Positions 26,995 to 35,031 of a stretch of DNA of 64,000 bases are shown here, in pieces (positions within the stretch are counted from its first letter, which is position 1; the number at the start of each line of letters is the position of its first letter). The notes beneath the pieces are model-generated. The model had not been told where the DNA came from, searched no databases, and saw only the letters and a list, made by a program, of their open reading frames with translations. This DNA comes from Spirochaetae bacterium HGW-Spirochaetae-1 (lineage in GTDB: Bacteria; Spirochaetota; UBA4802; UBA5550). The DNA is taken from assembly GCA_002839375.1 (NCBI GenBank), contig PGXY01000003.1, positions 405,863 through 469,862 on the forward strand, written 5' to 3'. The position numbers and the translations under genes were made by a program.

Positions 26995-28125
26995 ATGGAT
27001 CATGAAAACACCATGGCGAAGCCTGATAATTTTTTTGGACGACAGGCCAAAAAAATTATTGCCGGCAAAATATATAAACATTTCATTGGTATATGTAAAT
27101 ACGTATTTTCATTATCATTTAAAAGTGATTTGGACACTTGCAATATGTACCAGGAACGACTCAACCTATTACATGAATTCACCGCCCTCTCCTTCGGCAG
27201 ACCATTACTTGCCAGCGAAGAGAGGGCTTTCTACGATGCCTTCAACCGACACATGATCGACCTGGTATATTCCCTGCCCGTGTCGATGCAGACCGAGTCC
27301 CTCCTCTTTCTCATGCAGTATGCGGGGATGCGGATCGGCGAAAAACTTGATCTCTTCAGGAACTATCATTCGCCGTCATGGTCCTTCCTGTACTGGATCG
27401 GCCATGCCGAAAAGGTATCCCGCCGCCTGACACCGGACGAAATGGAATGCGCCGCCGGGGCCCAGGCCATGGCCATGTTTCTTCACTCCCTGGACGATCA
27501 TATCCATGACGGCTCCATGACCCCGTCGCACCTGCTCCTGCTGCTGAGAAGCCAGGCCTGGCTTCTCATGAAGGAAAAGCTGATACGTTTCACCGGCGGC
27601 AATGCCGTGGACCGGGCAACCATCGACGACTTCATCAACACCTATTATGAGGGGATAAGCAGCAGGGCAACCCTTTCAGGGCTCGACGAATACTGCCGCC
27701 TCTTCCGCCGTCAGATGGCCACCTGGACCCTGATACCCTACCTGGCAAGCCTGAAGCGCTACCGCGACCGCAGTTTCGCCGACGACATCAAAGAGGCCTA
27801 TGAATGTTTCGGCATCGCCTGGCGGCTCCTCGACGACATCAATGACGTAGAAGAGGACATGCACAACCATGAGCACAGCGCCGTGTACTACCTGCTTCCC
27901 CGCCAGTGGCAGATCCTCTGGGACTCCCACGAGACCGTGCGCGATATAAACGAGCTCATGCTTCACATCCACGCCGCCGATACGATCGACACCCTTATTC
28001 TCACCGCCGAAAAATATCTTCTCAGGGCGGAAACCATCGTCCGTGACCGGGGCATGACAGAACTGGCCGATGAACTCATGACGCTCCGCGGGCCCCTGGC
28101 CCTGTGGCTCCATGACCGCCCATGA
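26995..28125 (+). CDS. class I isoprenoid-synthase-fold protein (divergent polyprenyl synthetase-like)
   Basis: A 376-residue, mostly helical protein. Two aspartate-rich motifs are present at the right spacing (~125 residues): MFLHSLDDHIHDG in the middle and WRLLDDINDVEED towards the C-terminus. These match the DDxxD Mg-diphosphate-binding motifs of trans-polyprenyl diphosphate and terpene synthases. Other conserved prenyltransferase segments (GKR and the FQxxDD context) are weak, so it is a divergent family member; a cyclase or prenyl transferase are both possible. The 3' end overlaps the next gene by four nt (ATGA), showing tight coupling to a radical SAM protein. The start is not supported by a strong ribosome site and could be internal (27013 or 27145). 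The N-terminal ~50 residues look atypical. Confidence 0.6.
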   Translation: MDHENTMAKPDNFFGRQAKKIIAGKIYKHFIGICKYVFSLSFKSDLDTCNMYQERLNLLHEFTALSFGRPLLASEERAFYDAFNRHMIDLVYSLPVSMQTESLLFLMQYAGMRIGEKLDLFRNYHSPSWSFLYWIGHAEKVSRRLTPDEMECAAGAQAMAMFLHSLDDHIHDGSMTPSHLLLLLRSQAWLLMKEKLIRFTGGNAVDRATIDDFINTYYEGISSRATLSGLDEYCRLFRRQMATWTLIPYLASLKRYRDRSFADDIKEAYECFGIAWRLLDDINDVEEDMHNHEHSAVYYLLPRQWQILWDSHETVRDINELMLHIHAADTIDTLILTAEKYLLRAETIVRDRGMTELADELMTLRGPLALWLHDRP

Positions 28126-29180
28126 ACCGGATCAGGCATAATCTAACCGGGGAAGCCGTTTCCATTGAAATAAGCACGCGCTGCAACAGCTCCTGTTCGC
28201 ACTGCTTCGCCCGGGCCGGACGCGGGCGGGATTTCTCCCTGGACCATGATACCGCGGCGGCCATACTCCGCGAGGCCTTCACCCTGGGATACCACCGCCT
28301 TCACATAACGGGTGGTGAACCCTTTCTCTATGAATCGATACTGGAACTGCTGGATGAGGCTTTCTCAACAGGATATGAAACCGTTTTCATCAACACCAAC
28401 GGGACTCTGCTCAGCGATTCCCTGTGCAGTGTGCTGGCGGGATACGGCCCCGGCCTGTCTCTTTCCGTGAGCCTCCAGGGCCCCCGGGAGCTGCACGATA
28501 CTGTACGCGGTCCAGGATCATGGGACAGGGCCGCCGCGGGCATCGGGAACCTCCTGAACCGTTCCATCAAGACCGCCGTGTATACAGCCACGGGCCGTTC
28601 GCTCCTCCCGGGGCTTTCCCGTTTCGTTGCCGATATCTTTAAGCGGTTCAGCGCCATTGAGTACCTTGCCTTCATCCAGATGATCCGTGTCGCCGGGGAC
28701 GCGCTCGATCTTTCCCGCGAGGTACTGCGGCCTGAAGATTTCATTTCCCTGGTAAAAACGACGGCGCTCCTGGACCTGGGAGGATACGGGGTCACCATAC
28801 TGGAAAATCCCCTGGCAGCCGTGACGGCCCGTTGCCTCGGTATGCCCTGGCTGCCCGTGGAACCGCACCTGCACCGCAGTGGACGCCTGGTCATCATGGC
28901 CGACCGCAATGTAACCCTGGCCCATTCCACGCGGGAATCCTTCGGAGAGTACCGGCGGGGTCTGCTTGAAGAGATACTGGTCTCGGGAGAATACGACACA
29001 GCCGTGGGTCCTGATGAAAAAACATGCCCCTCGTGCCGTCACAATGATTTATGCGTGAAATGCGGCCTGGTTCGGCCTTCAGAATGGTATCGCGACATGA
29101 ACCCGGAGATTCCCTACTGCATGAGGGTGATGGACCTGGCCTGCGCGGAAACGGTGTCCGATACGCAGGGCGAATCATGA
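28122..29180 (+). CDS. radical SAM protein with SPASM-like C-terminal cysteines
   Basis: A 352-residue enzyme. STRCNSSCSHCFAR carries the CxxxCxxC motif for the SAM-binding [4Fe-4S] cluster, followed by LHITGGEPFLY (GGE motif) and a partial TIM barrel. The C-terminus has CPSCRHNDLCVKCG and later cysteines (IPYC, DLAC), the arrangement of SPASM/twitch domains that hold auxiliary clusters in peptide- and sugar-modifying enzymes. Its start codon lies inside the stop of the isoprenoid-synthase-like gene, so the two are one translational unit. The substrate is unknown: a prenylated metabolite or a peptide are both possible. It ends 10 bp from the convergent signalling gene. Confidence 0.85.
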   Translation: MNRIRHNLTGEAVSIEISTRCNSSCSHCFARAGRGRDFSLDHDTAAAILREAFTLGYHRLHITGGEPFLYESILELLDEAFSTGYETVFINTNGTLLSDSLCSVLAGYGPGLSLSVSLQGPRELHDTVRGPGSWDRAAAGIGNLLNRSIKTAVYTATGRSLLPGLSRFVADIFKRFSAIEYLAFIQMIRVAGDALDLSREVLRPEDFISLVKTTALLDLGGYGVTILENPLAAVTARCLGMPWLPVEPHLHRSGRLVIMADRNVTLAHSTRESFGEYRRGLLEEILVSGEYDTAVGPDEKTCPSCRHNDLCVKCGLVRPSEWYRDMNPEIPYCMRVMDLACAETVSDTQGES

Positions 29181-29190
29181 CCCACCGGCT

Positions 29191-32100
29191 TCAGGAAAGG
29201 CGTCGCACCACCATGAGGGTGATATCATCGTCATCGAGACGGTTCTTTTTATAGTCGCCTTTCATGTCGATAATTATGTCCCGGCACATGGCCTCCACAT
29301 TATCCCCGACGGCGTTTTTCCCGATGGTTTCCCGGAGATAGCTCTCTCCTTTTATAATACGCCTGTTATCATGTTCCGAAGCGGGCCTTCCCGCATAGCC
29401 CTCAATGAGGCCGTCGGTGAACAAAAAGAGCGTCGATCCCGGCGGAAAATCACACGTTATCTCGTGATATTCCAGGTTGTTCATCATACCGATGATGGGC
29501 CGCCGAGTCCACAGGTCTTTAATTTCACCGCCGGGCAGGGTGCAGTACTGCTTCGGGTGGCCCGCCGAGGCCACGGTGAGTGTACCGGCGTGCAGATCTA
29601 TGTCGGCCAGGCAGCAGGTGAATACGATATGATAGGGGGCCTGCTCCATGCAGAACCGGTTGTTGAGCTGCTCCATGAGCCGGGCCGGTGAGAGGTCTTC
29701 GCGCTTCAACAGGTTGTATTCCGAAAGTATCGTTATGAGATTCATGGATGCGTTGATGCCGTGCCCCGTGGCGTCTGCCATGAAAAAGCGTACGCGGCCG
29801 TCAGGCAGTTCCTCCATGTCATAGAGATCACCGCCGATAGTGATGAGGGGATCGTAGTGGAGACAGGCGGCGACCCTGTCCGTTCGCAGTTCTCGGTTCA
29901 TCATTTTTTCCAGGAAATTCTGTGAAAGGACCAGGTCCTTGGCGATTATATTCTCCCAGTCCCGGAGCTTCCGCACCGTGTCGCTGAAAAGGCGGCTCCT
30001 CTCCAGGGGTGACGGCGCGTCATGATTGTTTCCCTCCAGGTCACGGTTGACATGGCGCTCCGTATCGAAAAAATGCTTCATGACCAGCTGGTTTTCCACG
30101 CGCACCAGGAGCTCCCGGGGATTGAAGGGCTTGGTAAGATAATCGTTGCACCCGAAGATGAATCCCTTCACCATGTCTTCCATCTGGTTGCGCGCCGTTA
30201 CCATGATGACGGGAAGGAACTCCTCGCGGTACCGGCTCCGAAGCTGCATCATGACGTCATAGCCGCTCATGCCGGGCAGCATGAGGTCCAGAAGAATGCA
30301 CTGGGGCCTCTGCCGTGCAATTATTTCCAGGGCCTCGGGTCCGGTGCGGGCCGTAGCGGTCGTATATCCCTCTTCGGCCAGAATGCGCTGCAGTATTTTG
30401 AGATTCACGGGATCATCGTCGACGAGGAGCACCGTATCGCCGCCCCCACCGGCGCTTCGGGCGTCAATGTCGGATATTTCCTGCATGATCTTCGCCTGGT
30501 TCATTCCCGGGTCAATGATCACGGAAGGCAGAGTCTCGGCCTGCTCCATTTTCCTGCGTGATATGCCGGCCATGTTCCGCGGCGGTTCCAGGGGAATAAA
30601 GACATGAAAATCGCTCCCCAGGCCCGGTTCGCTGCCGGCCCATATCCTGCCGCCGTGGAGCTCCACGAGATGACGGGCGATGGCCAGTCCCAGGCCCGTG
30701 CCTCCGCTCTCGCGGGAATCGGCATCGTCGGCCTGTTCATAGGGATTCCAGATGCGCTCCAGTTTTTCCCGGCTGATGCCCTTTCCCGTGTCGCTCACAG
30801 TTATGTGCACGCCGCCCTCTTCGGGAACGGCTGAAACGGTGACGGACCCCGTCGCGGTGAACTTTATAGCATTGCCTATGAGATTCAGGAGAACCTGTTC
30901 TATGCGCTCTTTGTCGCCCATAATGGCCGGCAGGTCCGGTGCCAGTTCATATTTCAGCTCCAGGGACTTCTCCCCCAGAAGGCCCCGCGACAATGACACC
31001 AGGGAGGGAATGACCGTGTCAAGGCGCACCTCGCCGAGAAAGAGGTCCACGCGACCGGCGCGGATCTTGCTGAAGTCCAGTATTTCCTCCACGAGGCGGT
31101 TCAGCCTCTGGGCGCTCGATTCGATGAGCAGGAGGTCCTCCATCTGCTGTTCCGTGACCGGTCCGCTCCCCCGGGACTGCAGGGACTGGGTCAGGCCGAT
31201 GATGCCGTGCAGGGGCGTACGCAGCTCATGTGAGGTCGTGGCGAGAAACTCGTCCTTCATTTTATCCATGACCAGCAGCTCGCCATGGGCCGTTTCCAGG
31301 TCCGTGTGGACCTGGGCGAAACGCGAGGCCAGGACCCATGCGAAGACCAGGGTCATGGCGAAGAAGCCTTCTATAAGAACAGCTTCACTTTTAATGATGT
31401 CCATGAATGTGAGAATACTGTAGGCATAACCGGCAGTTAAAAGGAAAAACCCCATGAAGGTCATGCCCGCATAAGGCTTTTTGTCCCTCATGGACTTGAT
31501 GCATATGATATTTCCGTACACAAGCAGCATCAATGAAATAAAAATGAAAGGGAAGTATATATATTTTGTAAAATACTCTATCTGATTAAAAACAATATAT
31601 TCGATCACTATCCACAACGACATGAAAGCATACAAGCCGGTAAATAGTTTTTCAATAATATTGCTCTTGATGGACAAAAAAGAATGGATAAACTGAAGCA
31701 ACATCACCGAGGCAAGAAAAGAACATATATATGTCGTAAAAAGATATACGGAGTAATAATCGATAAGCCAGAGAATGAGTCCCTTGTAACCCCCGATCCA
31801 TAATCCCAGTGAAAGGGAAAGAATGGAGAAGTAAAGATAGTACTTGTCCTTGCGGCGATTCCAGTAGATGATGAGAAAATAAATCGACAAAAATAGATTG
31901 ATGACTGTCAGTGTGGCAAAGCGAAACAGATAATACAACCATTCCCGTTTTATTTCACCGAATCCGCCGATCCGCATTGAACCATCAAAACCGCCATCGG
32001 AACTCAAGGTTCCTGTTTTTATCAGCAACACATTATTGCCGGGCCTGATGATCATGGCCGGTATCTTTATCAGATCAGGTTTGCCTACAATTAGTGGTGA

Positions 32101-32499
32101 GTCCCCCCTTTCATTAAAAGGACGCGTTTCATATATGAGTGTACGATTGAAGAAAAACTGTGCCCCTCGGTAATGCACAGGGACAAGCAGAGACAGATTC
32201 TGTAAATTATTGTTGATAATGCAATTGAGCCCATACCATGCGATTCCATGGTATTCACTAAATTGTGGATAACTTGTCCAGGATAAGTTGTTGCTGATAG
32301 CATCCCATCCAGAAAAATCACCGGCCATTTCTCCTGCACTGATATGCTTTTTGTTTTTAAAATACCACTTACCAGATAAAGTAATTGTCGCAGTATCATC
32401 GATAGTTATTTTTCCATCACTTGTTTGTGCTGACGCTGATTGGCCTGCCAGTATTAAAACAGCAGATACAGTGATAATTATTTTTTGGAATAACATCAT
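29191..32499 (-). CDS. 7TMR-DISM / histidine kinase / receiver / SpoIIE-type phosphatase
   Basis: About 1102 residues joining two signalling outputs. A signal peptide leads to a periplasmic 7TMR-DISM extracellular-2 jelly-roll-like domain (to ~residue 170), then seven membrane helices (~190-390). A cytosolic histidine kinase follows, with ATTSHELRTPLHGIIG (H-box), NAIKFT, DTGKGIS and GTGLGLAIARHL. A receiver domain has VLLVDDDPVN and the acceptor in LLDLMLPGMSG. The C-terminal PP2C/SpoIIE-type serine phosphatase has FFMADATGHGINASM and FTDGLIEG. Such chimaeras are common in Leptospira-like spirochaetes and control anti-sigma switches or secreted outputs. The ATG at 32499 is preferred over the TTG at 32520. 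Confidence 0.9.
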   Translation of the reverse strand: MMLFQKIIITVSAVLILAGQSASAQTSDGKITIDDTATITLSGKWYFKNKKHISAGEMAGDFSGWDAISNNLSWTSYPQFSEYHGIAWYGLNCIINNNLQNLSLLVPVHYRGAQFFFNRTLIYETRPFNERGDSPLIVGKPDLIKIPAMIIRPGNNVLLIKTGTLSSDGGFDGSMRIGGFGEIKREWLYYLFRFATLTVINLFLSIYFLIIYWNRRKDKYYLYFSILSLSLGLWIGGYKGLILWLIDYYSVYLFTTYICSFLASVMLLQFIHSFLSIKSNIIEKLFTGLYAFMSLWIVIEYIVFNQIEYFTKYIYFPFIFISLMLLVYGNIICIKSMRDKKPYAGMTFMGFFLLTAGYAYSILTFMDIIKSEAVLIEGFFAMTLVFAWVLASRFAQVHTDLETAHGELLVMDKMKDEFLATTSHELRTPLHGIIGLTQSLQSRGSGPVTEQQMEDLLLIESSAQRLNRLVEEILDFSKIRAGRVDLFLGEVRLDTVIPSLVSLSRGLLGEKSLELKYELAPDLPAIMGDKERIEQVLLNLIGNAIKFTATGSVTVSAVPEEGGVHITVSDTGKGISREKLERIWNPYEQADDADSRESGGTGLGLAIARHLVELHGGRIWAGSEPGLGSDFHVFIPLEPPRNMAGISRRKMEQAETLPSVIIDPGMNQAKIMQEISDIDARSAGGGGDTVLLVDDDPVNLKILQRILAEEGYTTATARTGPEALEIIARQRPQCILLDLMLPGMSGYDVMMQLRSRYREEFLPVIMVTARNQMEDMVKGFIFGCNDYLTKPFNPRELLVRVENQLVMKHFFDTERHVNRDLEGNNHDAPSPLERSRLFSDTVRKLRDWENIIAKDLVLSQNFLEKMMNRELRTDRVAACLHYDPLITIGGDLYDMEELPDGRVRFFMADATGHGINASMNLITILSEYNLLKREDLSPARLMEQLNNRFCMEQAPYHIVFTCCLADIDLHAGTLTVASAGHPKQYCTLPGGEIKDLWTRRPIIGMMNNLEYHEITCDFPPGSTLFLFTDGLIEGYAGRPASEHDNRRIIKGESYLRETIGKNAVGDNVEAMCRDIIIDMKGDYKKNRLDDDDITLMVVRRLS

Positions 32500-32542
32500 A
32501 TTGCTTATTGTCAACAACAACCATGTGAAGAAAAACTGATAT

Positions 32543-32563
32543 CATTCTGAAATTTTCAGAATG
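32543..32563. promoter_or_regulatory. near-perfect 21-bp palindrome between Nif11-like gene and kinase
   Basis: CATTCTGAAA-T-TTTCAGAATG has 10-bp arms about one base. It lies 44 bp upstream of the kinase start and 43 bp downstream of the Nif11-like stop. On the minus strand TTTTTCTTC follows some eight bases later, so it may serve as the peptide gene's terminator, or as an operator for the kinase gene. Confidence 0.4.
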
Positions 32564-32605
32564 TTCTATCTACAAATTTAGCCGGTCTATTGTAGATCTA
32601 TAAAT

Positions 32606-32824
32606 CTAGTATGAAGCTTTTACAGTAACATCTTTCATATCTTGCAAAGTTTTCCGGTTATCAAAAATCCTGTCCAGGTCTTCCTGTGCAATGTAATATT
32701 TTTTACTTTTGAACCATTTTTCCAGTTCCTCAACAGATTTTACTGTTTCAAGCTTTTCAATCAGCTCCTTGCCCAGTTTGGGATTTGCCGCCGCCTTTAC
32801 CACGAAATCCATAAAATCTGACAT
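32606..32824 (-). CDS. Nif11-like leader/peptide family protein
   Basis: A 72-residue protein with the shape of the Nif11 family: helix 1 (MDFVVKAAANPKLGKELIEK), a VKSVEELEKWFKSKKYYIA middle that mirrors the 'sxxEvlaiAkexGyxfs' pattern, and ...QEDLDRIFD. Nif11 domains serve as leaders of modified peptides (RiPPs) or as small regulators in nitrogen-fixing genomes. There is no obvious double-Gly cleavage site, and the tail after the domain (RKTLQDMKDVTVKASY) is short with no Cys/Ser-rich core, so a classic RiPP precursor is not certain. Start at 32824 follows GGGGGG; the upstream ATG at 32893 is less likely. A radical SAM/SPASM gene lies 3.4 kb away but is not adjacent. Confidence 0.6.
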   Translation of the reverse strand: MSDFMDFVVKAAANPKLGKELIEKLETVKSVEELEKWFKSKKYYIAQEDLDRIFDNRKTLQDMKDVTVKASY

Positions 32825-32946
32825 AGTGTGCCCCCCACAGATTAGATTATTTAAATTTGGACAAATTTTTATAGATTTATTTTCATTTGTCAAATGAAAA
32901 TAGCACGAACAGAATTTTTATTAGCATTGAAGATGCTTTTTCAACA

Positions 32947-33112
32947 GGGGTCAGAGCCTTCCCTGCATTTTTAGGGAAAAACTGCCCATAGAGGGCTCTG
33001 ACCCCCTTGCTGCAGCATCCATGCTCTGTCCCCTCCCCGTCAGAAAATCCAATTTTCTCTTGACTTATATTGAGCATATGCCCATAACTGTCCTATACAG
33101 GGGACAGAGCAT
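32947..33112. repeat. nested inverted repeats (REP-like) upstream of DUF134 gene
   Basis: GGGGTCAGAGCC (32947-32958) pairs with GGCTCTGACCCC (32994-33005), and ATGCTCTGTCCCCT (33021-33034) pairs with AGGGGACAGAGCAT (33099-33112). The second pair carries the ribosome site and start codon of the next gene in its right arm, so the hairpin could mask translation. The first motif recurs at 4378 and 60644. Confidence 0.65.
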
Positions 33113-33503
33113 GACCAGACCAAAATGCTGCAGAAGAATCGGCCGCGGGCCTGTAACAAGCTGTTTTCAGCCTGAAAACGGCACGGGAACACCGGGCGAG
33201 GAGATCGTCCTCACCCTGGACGAGTTCGAGGCCCTGCGCCTGGCCGATTACGAGGGACTGTACCAGGAACAGGCTGCGGCACGCATGAACGTGTCGCGCC
33301 AGACCTTCGGCCGCATAGTCGATTCCGCCCGGGGCAAGATGGCGCACATGCTTGTCCAGGGATGCACCCTGAGGATAAAGGGCGGCGACGTGGAAATGGC
33401 TTCTCCGCCGGGCCTTCGCTGCGAACAGTGCCACCGCTATTTCGAAGGGCCCTGTGACGGTGACGGCAGGGTCGCCTGCCCGAAATGCAGCAAAAAAACA
33501 TAA
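33111..33503 (+). CDS. DUF134-family putative DNA-binding protein
   Basis: A 130-residue protein of the DUF134/UPF0251 family. It opens with MTRPKCCRRI, has an acidic LDEFEALRLADYEGLYQEQA segment and a helix-turn-helix RMNVSRQTFGRIVDSAR, and ends with a four-cysteine zinc ribbon (CEQCHRYF ... CPKCSK). These proteins are usually found beside NifX/NifB-type iron-molybdenum-cofactor proteins, exactly as here. It is likely a transcriptional regulator responsive to metal or cluster status. The start at 33111 (AGGGG seven bases upstream) is chosen over the frame's 33021. Confidence 0.88.
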   Translation: MTRPKCCRRIGRGPVTSCFQPENGTGTPGEEIVLTLDEFEALRLADYEGLYQEQAAARMNVSRQTFGRIVDSARGKMAHMLVQGCTLRIKGGDVEMASPPGLRCEQCHRYFEGPCDGDGRVACPKCSKKT

Positions 33504-33529
33504 CAACCAAACAACAAGGAGAATAGAAA

Positions 33530-33898
33530 ATGAAAATCGCACTGCCCACCCAGGGAAAAAACATCGACGGCCACTTCGGCCACTGCGAATGCTTCACGGT
33601 CTACACCGTGGACGATAACAAAAAAATACTTTCAGAAGAAATCGTGCCCTCGCCGGCGGGATGCGGCTGCAAGTCCGACATCGCCGGGACCCTGGCCAAT
33701 ATGGGCGTCACCATGCTCCTGGCCGGCAACATGGGCGGCGGTGCCGTGAATGTTCTCAACGCCCAGGGCATCGACGTGCTCAGGGGATGTTCCGGCGATG
33801 TACGCACCGCCGCTGAATTATGGCTCCAGGGAAAGCTCAGCGATTCGGGCGTAACCTGCTCGCACCATGAACACGGCCACGACTGCCATCATGACTGA
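33530..33898 (+). CDS. NifX/NifB-type (dinitrogenase Fe-Mo cofactor biosynthesis) domain protein
   Basis: A 122-residue cytosolic protein of the NifX/VnfX/NafY family. It has KIALPTQGKNIDGHFGHCEC at the N-terminus, the MLLAGNMGGGAVNVLNAQGI core, and a His/Cys-rich tail (CSHHEHGHDCHHD) suited to metal binding. Family members carry Fe-S or FeMo-co intermediates; stand-alone copies occur widely in non-diazotrophic anaerobes. It follows the DUF134 regulator by 26 nt with AAGGAG before its ATG, so it is in the same transcript, and overlaps the methyltransferase gene. Confidence 0.9.
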   Translation: MKIALPTQGKNIDGHFGHCECFTVYTVDDNKKILSEEIVPSPAGCGCKSDIAGTLANMGVTMLLAGNMGGGAVNVLNAQGIDVLRGCSGDVRTAAELWLQGKLSDSGVTCSHHEHGHDCHHD

Positions 33899-34727
33899 GA
33901 AGCGCGAAGACTTCGTCCGCTACTACGACGAAAATTACGGTGATTATGCCGCGGGCTGGTCCCCGGACCACATGCACTACGGGTTCTGGCTTCCCGGCAC
34001 CAATGACCACGAGGAATCCCTGGTCAACACGGTAAAGGAAATAATAAAGGAGCTCGATATTTCCACGCGGGACACGGTCCTTGACGCCGGGTCCGGCTCG
34101 GGCGGCACGTGCCGGTACATAGCCCGGCATACCGGCGCCCGGGTCACGGGCATCAATCTTTCGCCGGTGCTGCACGGCCAGGCCCTGCTCCTCTCGGAGA
34201 ACCTGCCAGACAAAGAACGGCCCCGCTTCGAGCTCATGGACTTCACGGACACGGCGTTCCCCGACGGGTCCTTCTCGCGCGTCCTGGCCCTGGAGAGCGT
34301 GTGCCACACTCCGGACAAGAACGATTTTGTCCGCGAGGCCTTCCGCCTGCTGCAAAAAGGCGGGCGCCTTCTCGTGTCGGATTTTTTTCTCACGGATAAA
34401 AAGATGACGGAAGATGAGAAAGAAATGCTGAACCAGTGGCTCCGGGGCTGGGCCATGCCGAACCTGGCGGGCATTGAAGAATTTAAAATCATGCTGGCCC
34501 GCGCCGGGTTCCGGGACCTTCAGCATCACGACAAGACCGAACTCATTTACAAAAGCAGCAGCCTCATGCACGACGGCGCAAAGGAAACCCTCCCCGCGGC
34601 CCTCCTGCGGTACCAGAAGGGCGAGGTTCCTCAGTCATATCTTCTGCACACCGTTGCCCTGGCGCGCCAGAAGGAGTGCCTCGACGCGGGGCTCTGGCGG
34701 TACTTTTTTTTCACGGCGGGCAGGTAA
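33891..34727 (+). CDS. SAM-dependent methyltransferase (class I)
   Basis: A 278-residue methyltransferase. VLDAGSGSGGTCRYIARHTG is the SAM glycine motif, preceded by MHYGFW, a segment shared with small-molecule C- and O-methyltransferases of the tocopherol/cyclopropane type. ESVCHTPDKN and LLQKGGRLLVSDFF complete the fold. The ATG at 33891 sits in the 3' end of the preceding gene (8-nt overlap), making DUF134-NifX-methyltransferase one unit. Its substrate is not known; a link to the metal-cofactor gene is suggested only by neighbourhood. Confidence 0.88.
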   Translation: MTEKREDFVRYYDENYGDYAAGWSPDHMHYGFWLPGTNDHEESLVNTVKEIIKELDISTRDTVLDAGSGSGGTCRYIARHTGARVTGINLSPVLHGQALLLSENLPDKERPRFELMDFTDTAFPDGSFSRVLALESVCHTPDKNDFVREAFRLLQKGGRLLVSDFFLTDKKMTEDEKEMLNQWLRGWAMPNLAGIEEFKIMLARAGFRDLQHHDKTELIYKSSSLMHDGAKETLPAALLRYQKGEVPQSYLLHTVALARQKECLDAGLWRYFFFTAGR

Positions 34728-34784
34728 TATCGCCGCAGAGACCCCGGCGAATAAATCTCCTTTCATGAACAACAAACTCCCGCC

Positions 34785-34804
34785 ACCCCTTCAAGGGGTT
34801 TTTA
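34785..34804 (+). terminator. rho-independent terminator after methyltransferase
   Basis: ACCCC-TTCAA-GGGGT forms a 5-bp GC-rich stem with a 5-nt loop followed by TTTTAATT. It lies 58 nt past the stop codon. The rest of the 304-bp spacer to aroF holds one copy of a CCCCC-TCC-GGGGG hairpin (34876-34888) and nothing else I can identify. Confidence 0.65.
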
Positions 34805-34875
34805 ATTCAATTATAGAACCGGTATCTTTGCGCTCCTGGCAAATATTTTTTATTCAATCACTATAAATTCCTCGG

Positions 34876-34888
34876 CCCCCTCCGGGGG
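34876..34888. repeat. CCCCC-TCC-GGGGG hairpin (dispersed element, reverse copy)
   Basis: The hairpin is the reverse complement of CCCCC-GGA-GGGGG found at 38585-38597 and 38648-38660. Flanking bases (GTCGCC on the reverse strand) are also partly shared, so this looks like a short dispersed intergenic element. Confidence 0.5.
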
Positions 34889-35031
34889 CGGCGACAGGAA
34901 TTTTTAATTCACATATAATCTATCCGCCGGGGGCTGCGCGTACTTCCTGAGACATCCCCCGAACACAGTCGCCCTGATTAAACCCCCCTGTGCCTCAGTG
35001 CCCCTTTGGTTGCATTTTCTTTTCTTTAAAA

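Noticed and set aside
32606-32824. RiPP cluster formed by the Nif11-like peptide and the radical SAM gene
   Set aside because: The genes are 3.4 kb apart on opposite strands, separated by a signalling gene, and the peptide has no clear core. I leave this only as a remark.
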